Assembly: GCF_035222275.1 (NCBI RefSeq)
Contig: NC_085886.1
Span: 310,001 to 374,000, forward strand
From: Podospora bellae-mahoneyi
Taxonomy: Eukaryota > Ascomycota > Sordariomycetes > Sordariales > Podosporaceae
Length of the DNA stretch: 64,000 nucleotides
Direction: 5' to 3'
The notes under the pieces were generated by a model. It was not told the origin of the DNA, searched no databases, and saw only the letters and a program-made list of their open reading frames with translations. Made by a program: the position numbers and the translations under genes. Positions 30,403 through 41,517 of this stretch are shown piece by piece. How positions within the stretch are numbered: position 1 is the first letter of the stretch; each line of letters begins with the position of its first letter.

Positions 30403-32734
30403 ATGGACCGGTCCTCTTCTAGCACGATCGCCTATGGTCGTCCACCGCAACCAAGCTACTCTCCCCTCCAGCAAGATGGCATTCATCTCGATCCAAATGA
30501 CGCCGAACCGGCTTACCTGCCAGTAGCAGATCACGCCACAACACCCAACAAAACCTCCGCTCCTCCCTCCCCCGTCGACCTCGACCAAGACGAGGATCCC
30601 CAACCTACCGACGCCGACACCGTGACCCCAGACACTGCCAAAAGCTGCGATCGTCTGCGGCCCGAGGAGGAAGAGAGGCTCCGTCCTCGAGACAGCATGA
30701 CGAACATGTCGTCGTTATTAATAGGAAAGACGGTCACCCCCTTTCTCAGAGAACACATCCCCAGTCTCTATGCTCCCATCGGCAAGCCAAACAATGAAGA
30801 GACGGCTCGGGCCAAGAACCCCAACACCAGATACTGCTACCGCCACCGGCCAGACTCCAAGTGTCGACGAGCTGCCGACGAAGCCAAGATGATTATGATC
30901 CAGAACGAGCTCGACAAGCTCACACCAGCAGTATGTCCTGACCTTTTTCTGTCGTTGTCCATTTAAAGCTGCGGCTGATGGTTGGTCGTTATGATGGTCA
31001 CCCAAATACTGACGAAAAGGGTATAGGATCAACAAGCCATCACCCACGTGTGGTCTCTGTTCTCTGCGGCCCCTGCCCGCCATCGCGAGCTCATGCTGCA
31101 AGGTGTCTTGTCACAGCTCTGCTTCCCCCAGCTTTCCCTCATCTCGAGAGAGGTCAACGAGGCCCTCAAGATCGACTTCATCACCGCCCTCCCCGTCGAG
31201 CTATCCCAGAAAATTTTGTGCTACCTCGACACCGTCAGCCTCACCAAGGCTGCTCAAGTCAGCCAGCGATGGCGCCAACTAGCCGATTCGGATGCTGTCT
31301 GGGTTTACATGTGCGAGCAACACGTGAACAGGAAATGCACCAAGTGCGGTTGGGGTTTACCTCTCCTGGAGCGCAAACGATTGCGCAACTACACCAGACA
31401 ACGCCAAATGGCCAAGGACAATTCGAATGGCAGAATCGAGGAGATCCATGATTCGGAAACCAGCGTCGTTACCCAGAACGGTAAGAGACTAGCCGACTCG
31501 TCTGACGATGAGCCAGATGGAAAGCGCCGCCGCGTCGACGAGTCCGAGTTCAAGCAGCGCAAGTGGAAGGATGTGTACAAGGATCGGTGGGAAGTTGGTT
31601 ACAACTGGAAGGTTGGACGTTGCACCGTGCATACTCTGAGAGGTCACACCAATGGCGTTACCTGTCTTCAACTGGATGACCATATCCTGGCGACTGGTTC
31701 CTACGACGCCACCATCAAGATCTGTATGTCAAGCTGTCTTCTTTGGTTGGTCTCACATGTACTAACAAGCTGCAGGGAATATCGAAACCGGCGAAGAAAT
31801 CCGAACGCTTCGAGGGCACACACGGGGCATCCGCGCCTTGCAGTTTGACGACTCCAAGCTGATCAGCGGCAGCTTGGACAATACTATCAAGATCTGGAAC
31901 TGGCACACGGGCGAGTGCATCTCTACCTTGGCAGGCCATACCGACGGCGTTGTCAGCTTGCATTTCGAAGGCCAGCTGTTGGCAAGCGGCTCCATCGACA
32001 AGAGCGTCAAGATCTTCGACTTCAACTCGAAGGAGGCCTTCTGTCTCAAGGGCCACACCGACTGGGTCAACTGCACCCGGCTTGACACCGCTAGCAGGAC
32101 AGTCATGTCGGCATCAGACGATACCACCATCAAACTATGGGATCTCGACACACGGCGGGTTATCCGGACGTTTGAAGGACATGTTGGCCATGTCCAGCAA
32201 GTCCTCCTCCTCCCGCCAGAATATGAACCTGATGATGAGCTGCTGAACGGGCTTAGTGGTCCCGGCGACAACTCGGATTCGGTGTCCGTTTCCAGCGGCC
32301 GTAGCGGGACTCCCACAGTTTCCTTCGTCCACACGGATCGCCCTACCAGCTCACCTGCGCGTGATGGCGAACTTAGGGCACTCTATGGCGCTGGCTTCGA
32401 GTCTGAGACGACGCGCCCATTACCGGCTCGTTACTTCCTCTCGGGTGGCTTGGACAGCACCATCCGGCTGTGGGATAGCGCAACGGGCAGGTGTTTAAAA
32501 ACAATGTTTGGCCATTTGGAGGGTATTTGGGCGCTGGCCGGCGACACGATTCGCGTCATTAGTGGAGCCAACGACGGCATGGTCAAGTGCTGGGAGCCGC
32601 GGAGCGGAAAGTGCGACGCCACCTATACGGGGCATAGGGGTCCAGTAACGTGTGTGGGTCTCAACGACAGCCTCCTGGCGAGCGGGAGCGAAGACGGTGA
32701 AGTGCGCCTTTATTCCTTCAAGGCTCCAAACTAG
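30403..32734 (+). CDS. scon-2: sulfur controller F-box/WD40 protein (SCON-2/SconB/Met30)
   Basis: Exons are 30403-30930, 31027-31723 and 31776-32734, giving about 727 residues. Intron 1 (GTATGT...GTATAG) and intron 2 (GTATGT...TACTAAC...GCAG) are canonical. Exon 1 ends in the conserved [20 protein letters not shown] block and exon 2 opens with [20 protein letters not shown], both diagnostic of SconB/SCON-2. The F-box is at about residues 228-275 ([17 protein letters not shown]), followed by [11 protein letters not shown]. Seven WD40 repeats span about 390 to the end ([35 protein letters not shown] and others), with a disordered insert near 32230-32420. Known orthologues form an SCF E3 ligase that represses sulfur assimilation by targeting the CYS3/Met4-type bZIP activator. 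The alternative non-ATG extension upstream of 30403 was rejected. Confidence 0.95.
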
Positions 32735-33349
32735 ACGGCGTTTTCAACAGCCACGCCACGGGCCGCTTAGCGACAAGGCGACGGCGGGCTTTTTTTTTGT
32801 CTTTTTTTTCTTTTTGGGAGGAGGGGCACACTGAAAAGGCGTTATCCTTGGTCTACTTTGGATGATACATATTACTTTTCTCTTTGTTTCTGTTTTGCTC
32901 TGTGAAGCAAGTAGTGGGCATGTTTTGCGAGCCCTTCTTGCAGATGCGCGCATCAGAAAGCATCATTCTTGTGTGATGGGGAACGGGGACAGGATAGCAC
33001 GGTTGGCTATGGGCATGTTTCCTGGGCGTATATTTTGTTTTGTTTACTTACTTTGCGCGCATGGTCTCCGGGAAAAAGGGACACAAAAGCACTTTAGAAA
33101 GAGGGTTACTGGCATTTTCCACATCATCAGGCATGGGATGGATGGTAGGACGGAGTTTAGCTTGCTTTGCTTGTTTCGTTCATTCAGAGTTCAATACCCT
33201 CTACAGAAGAATCATATTATTATTGATTTTGAAAATATCTACACTACCGGTATTATCGGGACTCGGAACGGTGTTAAAGCTGAAGGCCGGAGCGGTTCAC
33301 AGCTGAGTCATGTGGTCCCCCGGGTTCTGCGGCGGCATTTCAGTGGGAT

Positions 33350-33435
33350 GGCAGGGCAATGGCAGGGCAATGGCAAGGGCAATGGCAGGGCATGGCAGGG
33401 CAGGGCATGGCAGAGATGGCATGGCAGCAGCATGG
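33350..33435 (+). repeat. GGCAGGGCAAT-type minisatellite
   Basis: Imperfect head-to-tail copies of an 11-bp unit (GGCAGGGCAAT) that degenerate to GGCAGGGCAT and GGCATGGCAGC. Purine-rich on the plus strand. Confidence 0.8.
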
Positions 33436-33684
33436 TGGCAGCAGGTTCGGCACAGACGCCCAATGACCTCGGCATTGCGCTGGTTGTAGACGTCGAGGGC
33501 GATCCCGGAAGCGTCCGAGTCTGCGGTTGAAAGAGTGTGGAGGGATTGTGGGGACTGCTTGCACCCCTCGCTGCAGCAAGCTTCCCCGCAGTATCACAAG
33601 CTCGGCTTGGAGTCGGTTATGGGAAATACGTCACTGGTAGATCACAAGCCAGTTCAGACTTTTGGGACTGGGGGAGCACCCTTG

Positions 33685-33863
33685 CCACAAAATAATTGAG
33701 ACACTGAAGTAGGTAATGTTGCCTTTAAAGATAATTTATACGCCTTCAAGGACAGTTAACAGGCTCCTAAAGGATTGTTCAAAGGCCTATTAACTAGCCT
33801 TTTAAGGTATAGTTCATAGCATAATCTGGGTTAACGTACTTTAGTGTCTGAATTATTTTGTGG
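33685..33863. mobile_element. MITE with about 27-bp terminal inverted repeats (Tc1/mariner-like ends)
   Basis: The left end starts CCACAAAATAATTGAGACAC and runs to GAAGTA. The right end, read on the minus strand, starts CCACAAAATAATTCAGACAC and runs to AAAGTA. About 25 of 27 bases agree. The 179-bp element has no coding capacity and contains a second, internal inverted pair (GTTAACAGGCT / AGCC...TTAAC). The ACAAAATAATTgAGACAC form of the ends resembles those of Tc1/mariner elements, so it is probably a non-autonomous derivative; that is inference. A target-site duplication is not clear from the flanks. Confidence 0.8.
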
Positions 33864-35386
33864 GCAGGTGGGGAGCTGGTGCTGGTCGCCGTTGACCCTG
33901 AGCGCAGCAGGACGTCACGAGGAAGAGGGGAAATTTCACAATTGATGATGTTGCCAGCCATTGATCCAACGTCCAGCCGCCTTCAGTGATGTTCACTGCT
34001 TCCTGTCCAGCTCGTCACTGTCAGGGGTAAACAACACAGAATGGCGGGACACTCATCACCCTCCAATTTCCAGGAGAAGAGCTGTCAAAATGCTGCATAT
34101 ATCAATCAGCAGCACAGAATACATATTCCTACGGGTAACCACGGGGTTAAGGATGAAATACAAGCAACACAATACCGAATTATATACACACAAACATGGA
34201 CAGGGAAAACGGCAGAGCCTCGAACCAAAGGAAAGCTCCGCTGCGCCGATGGGACGAAGGGGCCAATCACAGCCCCAATTGGCCCCTCGACAACCCCACC
34301 ATCCACGTTCAACGCTCCCCGTGTGCCTGTGCCCGGCATGTTTTTGGACGCTTTCCACGCTCCTCAATCCGTCACATCCCGTCATGGCCCTTGCAGATCT
34401 CAGTCTTTTTCCTGCTCTGCCTCTTGGAGGTACAGTAGTGTACATTTCAACAGCAAAATACGCTGCAACATGTTCTACGGTTCCCTGGCCAGATCACGGG
34501 TAAAAAGTCGGTTGTCCCAGCAAGGGGACTGGGAATCATCGTCTTCTGACACAACCCACAACCGTGGTGGGGATCTCGTTCTTGTCCCTCGTTTCGTTAC
34601 AAGCCGAAAGAGAGAAAGGGTCGGGTCTTTCGGTCTTGTAAACACCATGTACCGGCTACAAGTGTACTGGTGCCTGGGCCTTGCTCGGTTTTCCTGCCTC
34701 TTCGGCTCGGCCCCCGTCATTACATCCGATCTGGCGGTTGTTGCTCGCTCCCAGGGCTCGAGATCATCCAGAGGATATTTGGAGTCATTGTCCTGCTGTC
34801 TCGCCAACTCGTCTTTTCCTCTCTCTTTCTTTGTTCCAGGTCTCCGTCCAACTGCCCCGCCATTCCGTCCCCGTTAGCCGGCTTGCCCCCGTATTTTTTA
34901 CATTGTTCTTCCACATTCCCACTTGCGGAGGTGGATCCCGTGCTATTTTCCCGGTGTTGTTCAGCTCCATAACCCGTCCCCAGTCTTGGGACCTCTTGAC
35001 TCGTGTCAAGCCCCGGCCGGCCGTAACTCGCTGTTAAGAGATTTTCGATCAGAAATTACACATAGGCCTACTTTTCCCACTCGCCTGGACACTCGACCGT
35101 TGAGTTCGTTATCCATCCAACGCTCTCACGAAACAACGGACTTCTTGCTGTTTGGCGAGCCTCCTTCCCCCTTCCTCCCCTCCCTCTCTGCGAAAAGCCG
35201 GTACATACGACCAAACACAATAACGAATACCCCACGAGCTTTTTTTTTCGGATACCAGATCTCTGTTAGCCGGACTTACTGCGGAGGACGAAAGACGAAG
35301 ACACAAGGCATAGCCAGCCAGTAGGAGACACCGGCTTCGAACCACTACATACCTCTCTTTCCTCACACACAGAAAACATCGCAAAG

Positions 35387-36488
35387 ATGGCCACAAAAGT
35401 ATCAGGCGGCAAGGATGGCCAGAAGAAGCCTGCCACCGCCGCGACCAACTTGATTGGTGAGCTCAAGCCTTGCGACAAAAAGATATCGGGGACAAGGAAT
35501 GCTGATGAAAGGAAATAGCTGGTGGTGGTGCTGGTATGATGGAGGCCTTGGTCTGCCATCCTCTTGACACCATCAAGGTGCGCATGCAGCTTTCCAAGCG
35601 CGGCAGAGTACCGGGCCAGGCCAAGCGCGGCTTCATCCGCACTGGTGTCGAGATCGTTCAGAAGGAGACCGCCCTTGGTCTGTACAAGGGTCTCGGTGCC
35701 GTGCTCACTGGTATCGTTCCCAAGATGGCCATCCGCTTCACCTCGTTCGAGTGGTACAAGCAGCTCCTCGCCAACAAGGAGACCGGTGTTGTTTCCGGCC
35801 AGGCCCTCTTCCTTGCCGGTCTCTCTGCCGGTGTGACCGAGGCTGTTGCCGTCGTCACTCCCATGGAGGTCATCAAGATTCGTCTCCAGGCGCAACACCA
35901 CTCCATGGCCGATCCCCTCGATGTGCCCAAGTACCGCAACGCCGCCCACGCTCTCTATACCGTCGTCAAGGAGGAGGGGTTCGGTGCGCTCTACAGAGGT
36001 GTCTCGCTCACCGCGCTCAGACAGGGCAGCAACCAGGCCGTGAACTTCACTGCCTACACCTACTTCAAGGAGTGGCTGTACCAGTACCAGCCCGAGTACG
36101 TCGGCGGCAACCTCCCCAGCTACCAGACCACTCTCATCGGTCTCGTGTCCGGTGCCATGGGTCCTCTGAGCAACGCCCCCATCGATACCATCAAGACCAG
36201 ACTCCAGAAGATGAAGGCCGAGCCCGGCACCTCCGCCCTCCAGAGAATCACCAAGATTGCTGGCGAGATGTTCAAGTAGGTCCACTTCTTTGTCTCGCTC
36301 CACAAAACGCCACTAACCCGATAAACAACAGGCAAGAAGGATTCCACGCCTTCTACAAGGGCATCACCCCCAGAATCATGCGTGTCGCCCCCGGCCAGGC
36401 CGTCACTTTCACCGTCTACGAGTTCCTTAAGGAGAAGCTCGAGAAGAGCGGCCCATCAGTCATCACTGGGGGAAGGTACGAAGAATAA
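35387..36488 (+). CDS. SFC1: mitochondrial succinate-fumarate carrier
   Basis: Exons are 35387-35456, 35519-36275 and 36332-36488, giving about 327 residues, the usual length for mitochondrial carriers. The introns (GTGAGC...ATAG and GTAGGT...CTAAC...ACAG) restore NLIAGGGAGMMEALVCHPLD and MFKQEGFHAFYKG. Three carrier repeats are visible, each with a Px[D/E]xx[K/R] signature: HPLDTIKVRMQ, TPMEVIKIRLQ and APIDTIKTRLQ. The protein matches the Acr1/Sfc1/AcuL group (SMADPLDVPKYRNAAHALYT, LTALRQGSNQAVNFTAYTY). In fungi this carrier exchanges cytosolic succinate for matrix fumarate across the inner membrane, which is needed for growth on acetate or ethanol. The gene has a long leader. Large antisense frames over it are codon-bias shadows. 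Confidence 0.95.
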
Positions 36489-38270
36489 TTCCTCCCCATC
36501 ATCACAGCCGTCACACCCATATCCTGGACCCCTCCGGACCCAACTCCCATGGACCACCTGGACCCTCCCTGGATTTTCCATATTCCCGCATCTGGCCTTT
36601 TGTTTTTTTGTATTGTTTTTTCAAGGAGTTGGAAGCTGATCAAAAACTGCTGTTTTGCTTTTTTGTTTGGGATAGTCGCGACAAGGAATTTGATAGCATG
36701 AAGGCCAAGGCTGCTTGAATGAATTGAGTTCGAGCAGTTTTTGATTTTTGTCTCTTCTCATTTTGTTCTTTTACGAAAAAAAAGGAGCAAGAGATGCGAC
36801 AGCGACGCGGGAAAATAGAAGCGGAAGGACTTTCAGATCACCGTGTTACCATCGAGGACGGTAATTCACCAACGCCGCCCGAGTCAAGGGATACCACTTT
36901 GTTTGGATACGTCGATATGGAGCCGGATTGGATAGGTACATAAAGGGACAGACGGACGGGAAAGGGATGGCGGTCTGGTGTGCTGTGATCTTCTTGAGGT
37001 GGGGGAAGAAGAGGAGGGTTTTGGAATGGGAAGTGTTGGATGGAAGGGAATGGGCATTGCGAAAAGTCACTTTGTTCTCCAAAAGCATGGCAATTACATG
37101 TTTGGTAGAGAAGGCATGCATTGCATTGGGTGGCGCGATTTTGTTTATACGAGCAAGACCTTTTTTCTTTTTTTTTTTGTACCTTGTAAGATGGAGGTGG
37201 TGTATATATCCGAGGAATTTAGATGAATTGTACTTGATGCATGATGGGCTTGGTGTTTTTGACTTCTATTGTTTGGGTCATGTGCTGGTAGTTGACGATG
37301 CAGGTTCAGATGGCTGCGTGGAACATGAGCTGAGGATGGTACACTTGCAGCTGTGTGGTGTATAGGTGTGGTTAAAATGAACATCTCGCCACAGTGCATC
37401 TTGGTCATGAAAGTCTATGCTGACCTCACCGCTGAGTCCTCTTGTTAAGCCCCGATCTCGTACACAGTCCCTGTTAGTTATTCAACTCCAATCAGAATGC
37501 CCTTCGCCGTCTGCATCTCTCTGCCGTGATACCTGAAACTGCTACATTTCCAGATCTACTAGGTTCCATTGGTGGTGGTCATGCAAATTTGGCCATGGAG
37601 ATTCGGTTACGAATGAGGATGAGGATTTAGTTATCCAGGATTGGCTCTGGAATTTTATTGGGAACAGGAGTATAGTCATGAGCAGCCTAACATCTGGGGG
37701 TTCAATGTTGAGTGATGATTTGGGTTGTAGTTTACTCCACAGGTTAGATCAAAGTCATGTGAGAGCACCAATAAGCCTCAGTGATCTTTGTCTTATTATT
37801 CAAAAGTAACGTAGGAGATACCTATCTGAAGAGCTTGGGGTGTGGAAAGCCCAGAGTGAAAAGTGATGATTCTGGTGATGAACTGAGAAAATTAATAAAG
37901 ACCCAAAAGCCATGTGCCTCAAGCCCTAAGCGCAACCTGCTCACCATTCACATCCCACATGTGGTGAGGTTGCGCCTGAAAGGCAGAAAAGAGGTGTGGG
38001 CACAGATGCTCTCGTGTGTTCTTTGTGTCTGACCGTTTTTAGAAGCAGGAAAACCTATGTAATGAATATGAATGGAAGCACCAGCTGAGTTATCACTTCC
38101 AAAACTCGTGAAGGAGCAGGCGGAATGAAAGCAACACCACAGCTCTGTACTGATACCACACCCCGTTTTGCTCCCACCAGTTTCATTTTTCTTCTGCCAG
38201 TCTCTCAGGCCCAACACTGCAATCTATCTACCTGCCACGCGCCTTAGCGATCACCAAAAAATTAGCGAAC
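36489..38270. other. intergenic, nothing recognised
   Basis: Holds the carrier 3' end and about 1.5 kb without supported coding sequence. T-rich tracts occur near 36597-36620 and 37160-37180. Frames at 36928-37365 look non-coding. Confidence 0.55.
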
Positions 38271-39484
38271 ATGGCAGGCCCTGACGCGGATGAGGATTTG
38301 ATGAAGATTTCGATACGGAGATGTTTGGCCCAATCCTGAGAATCTCAGAAGAAGCCCTTGTCCGCCTTACTTACAACATGGCAATTCGACATGCACCAGT
38401 CTTGAAAACTCTGGATGGTCGTGTGGTCCGGAAGCTTGCCGGAGGATTCAATTTCATCTTCATTTTCGCTTACTGAGAGTTCAAACTTGTGGTCCGCGTA
38501 CCTGCTTTCTGGGGCAAGAGATGGACCGAGGAGGGGGCCCAAGGACATGTTCGAACGCTTCCTGCTCAGGGTCCTTTCCAGCATGGCCAAAACTATGGCT
38601 CAACTCGCCACCTTGCCTTCCTTTGACAATATTGGGTGCATTCAAGAGGACCCAGGCACTCCGGGCAAGTACATGGTTGGTCCCGTGTACCATCGAGAAG
38701 TGATGGTGGAGAAGGAAGATCCAAGGGTTGAGGCTACTGGCCCTTTCGACACTGCCGCCGAGTACCTCGCGATGCACACAAATGTGCCTGATGGAGGATG
38801 GGGTATCTCGTGGACAATGGCAACTGGTAGACTTCTCCCGGTGCTCGTCACATATTTGCCGCAGAATGACGGCCGGTTCGTGCTCGAGCTCCCTGGATTC
38901 GACTCTTCAAACATCTTGGTGGACGCCAGCGGCAGGGTGACTGGGATTACCGACTGTGATCTCGCCCAGACGGTACCCGGTTATGTCGGTTACGCCAGGT
39001 ATCCGGGGTGGATAACTCGTGACTGGGACCCGGTCTGGTACCGGCCTGACTCGGAGCATGAGGACTCCCCAATGGAACTGAATGCGTATCGAGATTATTA
39101 CGCCACCGAGCTGGAGCGCGCTCTTGTCAGAAGAGACGATCTTGTCTGTGCCTTTGTGAAGCACACTCGGAGATCTCACAGGTACGAGGCCATCTGGATT
39201 GCCCTGCATAGCAAGCCGAGTCGCACCGAAATCGTCCACAAGTTTCTTCAACTGGCGTTGCCCAAACATGAAAACTCGTATCATCATATGATCTGGATTG
39301 GGGAGGATAGATATGAGGATGAAGAGTGGGAGGAGCTGAAGGAAGGATTCGACTGGCTGTTCTACTAAGATGATTCGGCGGCACTTAACCCATTGGCCGA
39401 GAGACCGCCAATTGTAGTTTCAGACTCGGACGTTTCAGACTCGGACGAGTCGGAAGCTGAAGATGAAGCTGCAGCTGAAACCTA
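38271..39484 (+). pseudogene. APH-family (aminoglycoside phosphotransferase-like) kinase, broken
   Basis: The longest frame (38415-39368) encodes a C-lobe typical of fungal APH-like proteins: LSSMAKTMAQLATLPSFDNI, LELPGFDSSNILVD (catalytic Asp and Asn) and GITDCDLAQTVP (Mg-binding Asp). Its first 40 or so residues make no sense. The expected N-lobe is in another frame just upstream: EMFGPILRISEEALVRL, VVRKLAGGFNFIFIFAY, then EFKLVVRVPAFWGKRWTEE. An in-frame TGA lies after FAY (38474-38476) and a frame change follows near 38550-38580. Roughly 100 residues between the lobes expected from the family are absent. After the TAA at 39366 the same frame stays open through an acidic tail (VVSDSDVSDSDESEAEDE) to 39484. 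I read this as a host gene with several lesions. A shortened expressed protein from 38415 is the alternative. Confidence 0.7.
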
Positions 39485-39590
39485 AAGTGCTTAAATAGAA
39501 CATGCTATCTCCCACGCTTACCATCTGACAAACTGATATCAGCTTGGTATCAAGCGCCTAAATAAGCAGCAGTGGCTAGGGGACAATACC

Positions 39591-39616
39591 ACCTACCTAC
39601 CTACCTACCTACCTAC
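39591..39616 (+). repeat. (ACCT)n microsatellite
   Basis: Six and a half copies of ACCT in an intergenic stretch. Confidence 0.95.
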
Positions 39617-40244
39617 TTAGATCTATCATCGTACCTTAGGTATTGAGAGCATACCTTATGCGAAACTCTAAAGCTGCTTACTGTGCTGCAAGGTCCCAGA
39701 GTGCCCACGTAACATGACGGTAGCCAGCCAATACGCAGTTTTACTCAAACGGTATCTCAACACTTAGTGAGTGAAAGGTCTTTGTTCTCAGCACTACCAC
39801 TTTATACTGTTGATAGCTCTGGCCGTTACAATTCCGGAAATGTTTCAAACTGCGAGACTGCACCCGGGCTGCATGTCGAGCCTTTAGGATCCGCAGACAT
39901 TGAAAGGCGAGCTGATCAAAGGGCTGGACTGGGAGTCGAACAGAGGGGAATGATGGGGATCTATCGAAGGTAGAATAAAGACCCTCCCAAACCTAGAGGC
40001 CTTGACCAGTGTTGGATACTAGCCGGTTCGCCATAGTACTATCTATTCACTGCAGCACCTCACAACGTTCAGGGCCTCGTTAGCCATTCCAGAGACAACT
40101 CGAGTTGATCATTCGTCAGTCTCTGACGTGTCAGTAACAACATTAGCGGGAAATCTACCTTGAGTTGGCCCCAATTAGAGCTAGCCGTGGCTCCAGCTGA
40201 CATGATGCCGGGATCATATACTAATCATTGGTTCGTACACCCTT

Positions 40245-40646
40245 ATGTTCCGAGTGAAACCCCCAGCACGGCTCACACTTCACCTGCCATGTAGCCCCGT
40301 ATGCCACAAATCGCCAGATAGTCGCTGCAAGAATCAGGGGCACGTAAAGTGGTGTGGCGTCTGTTTGGAACACCATGACGAACGAGTTCCTGAGTGTAGT
40401 CACTGTCTTCAGAAGCGGGAGGCCGAGGCTGCGCGGTTGCAAAGAGAGGCGGAAAAGGCGGAAAAGAAGAAAAACAAGACACCAAACAAACCGAAGAAAC
40501 CGAAGCCAGAGGAGGAAAAAGAAGACATAAACCCTGAGATGGAAGAAGCAAGATGCATAAAAGGTATCGCCTCTGGCGAAGGGCGCGGGGAAACGGACGA
40601 TCTGACAAGCCTCCTCAGCGGGGGTGTCGCTTGGCTCGCTTGGTGA
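40245..40646 (+). CDS. possible Cys/Lys-rich small protein (uncertain)
   Basis: From about 40318 this frame reads RCKNQGHVKWCGVCLEHHDE, then PECSHCLQKREAEAARLQRE and a Lys/Pro-rich stretch (KKKNKTPNKPKKPKPEEEKE). It looks like a cysteine-motif domain followed by a charged helix, common in small fungal hypothetical proteins. The first 25 codons of the frame are not convincing. An ATG at 40202 would need a 31-nt intron (40291-40321), too short for these fungi. The true 5' end is unresolved, and this could be a partial or non-coding frame. Confidence 0.35.
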   Translation: MFRVKPPARLTLHLPCSPVCHKSPDSRCKNQGHVKWCGVCLEHHDERVPECSHCLQKREAEAARLQREAEKAEKKKNKTPNKPKKPKPEEEKEDINPEMEEARCIKGIASGEGRGETDDLTSLLSGGVAWLAW

Positions 40647-41073
40647 TTCAATCCACCAGGCGAAGGTTGATTTGTTGGTGTGTCAAATCACAGCTGTGGA
40701 CAATATGATTACGACGATGTACTGGAAGCAACTGGATATATATTTGCGGTATCTATTTTAAACGAAATGTCGGCGTTAGTGCTACGAAGAACAACTATGT
40801 TTGTTGTACCAGGTACCTACCCCTAAGATTTGCACACTGTTAGGATCTGGTTTGGGAGATGGAGACTTCACTTGGCAAGGAACCTCGCTGCTGGCGAGTA
40901 TCGCGGTTCAGAGAGTGACAACAAATGAGCATTAAACAGCAAGTCTATCGAACCATTTCATAACAGGAACAATGCTTCGCTTATATATCTCCCCACCATC
41001 AAAAGTCCCTTCATTCATTAACCCATTACTTCATAACAAAACCCCCCTAAAACCCCTCCAACATGTCAGGCAC

Positions 41074-41517
41074 TCAAGCCAAAGTCTGGGGAGCATAGCT
41101 CTTATCAGGCACAACAGCCTTCCCGTTGACCAACTCCCAGTCAGCATAAGCAGGCCAGACAATCTGCTTCTTGCTCCAGTCGACCAGAGACCAGGTGGTG
41201 AAGCCGTTGCCCTCGCCGAACTGGCCGCTCCAGGACGAGCTGAGGGTGTAAGGGCCGCAGGTGACGCCGGTGGTCGGGGCGCGGCTGGCGGGGGCGCCGG
41301 TGACGGTGTAGGAGCAGTTGGTCACGGCGGCACCGGTTTGGGTGTCGACGCCAAAGGTGACCTTGCACGAGGTATCGGCCTTGTTGCAGGTGCGGGTGAA
41401 GGACTTGACGACCCATTGGGGGGTGGCGGCCATGGCGGAGACGGCGTCGCGGGCTTCGAGAGCGGGAGCGGCGAGGGCGGTGCCGGCGAGGCCGAGGAGG
41501 ACGGTGGTGAGCTGCAT
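41074..41517 (-). CDS. small secreted cysteine-containing protein
   Basis: Single exon of 147 residues starting at 41517. MQLTTVLLGLAGTALAAPA is a clear signal peptide, followed by LEARD, which suggests a kexin-type cut. The mature part has four Cys (RTCNKADTSCKV, VTNCSYTV, VTCGPYTL) and a C-terminal block (FTTWSLVDWSKKQIVWPAY). The pattern resembles small secreted beta-sheet proteins of sordariomycetes; I cannot assign a named family. The upstream in-frame extension to 41580 was rejected because it would bury the signal peptide. Its leader is followed by about 1 kb without genes. A role outside the cell or at the wall is inferred from the signal peptide only. Confidence 0.82.
   Translation of the reverse strand: MQLTTVLLGLAGTALAAPALEARDAVSAMAATPQWVVKSFTRTCNKADTSCKVTFGVDTQTGAAVTNCSYTVTGAPASRAPTTGVTCGPYTLSSSWSGQFGEGNGFTTWSLVDWSKKQIVWPAYADWELVNGKAVVPDKSYAPQTLA

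Larger units (their letters stand above)
32735..35386. other. intergenic region with tandem repeats and a MITE
   Basis: Includes the scon-2 3' end (T-rich run at about 32790-32815), a GGCAGGGCAAT tandem array (33350-33435), a MITE (33685-33863) and the long leader of the succinate-fumarate carrier. Plus frame 34041-34877 and others lack coding character. Confidence 0.6.
39485..41073. other. gap with an ACCT microsatellite and one doubtful ORF
   Basis: Contains the ACCT repeat (39591-39616) and the doubtful cysteine/lysine-rich frame at 40245-40646. No other coding sequence was recognised. Confidence 0.5.

Noticed and set aside
34041-34877. 278-residue plus frame upstream of the carrier gene
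   Set aside because: Composition is unlike a protein, there is no domain, and overlapping frames of similar length exist on both strands.
35266-36303. 345-residue frame on the minus strand
   Set aside because: It lies antisense to the strongly supported succinate-fumarate carrier and has no recognisable motif; a codon-bias shadow.
39920-39975. GAGTCGAAC-containing stretch resembling a tRNA B box on the minus strand
   Set aside because: The T-arm and acceptor stems do not pair, and no convincing A box or anticodon arm was found.
40202-40321. Possible first exon for the Cys/Lys-rich frame at 40245-40646
   Set aside because: It needs a 31-nt intron, below the usual minimum for these fungi, and the other acceptors break phase.
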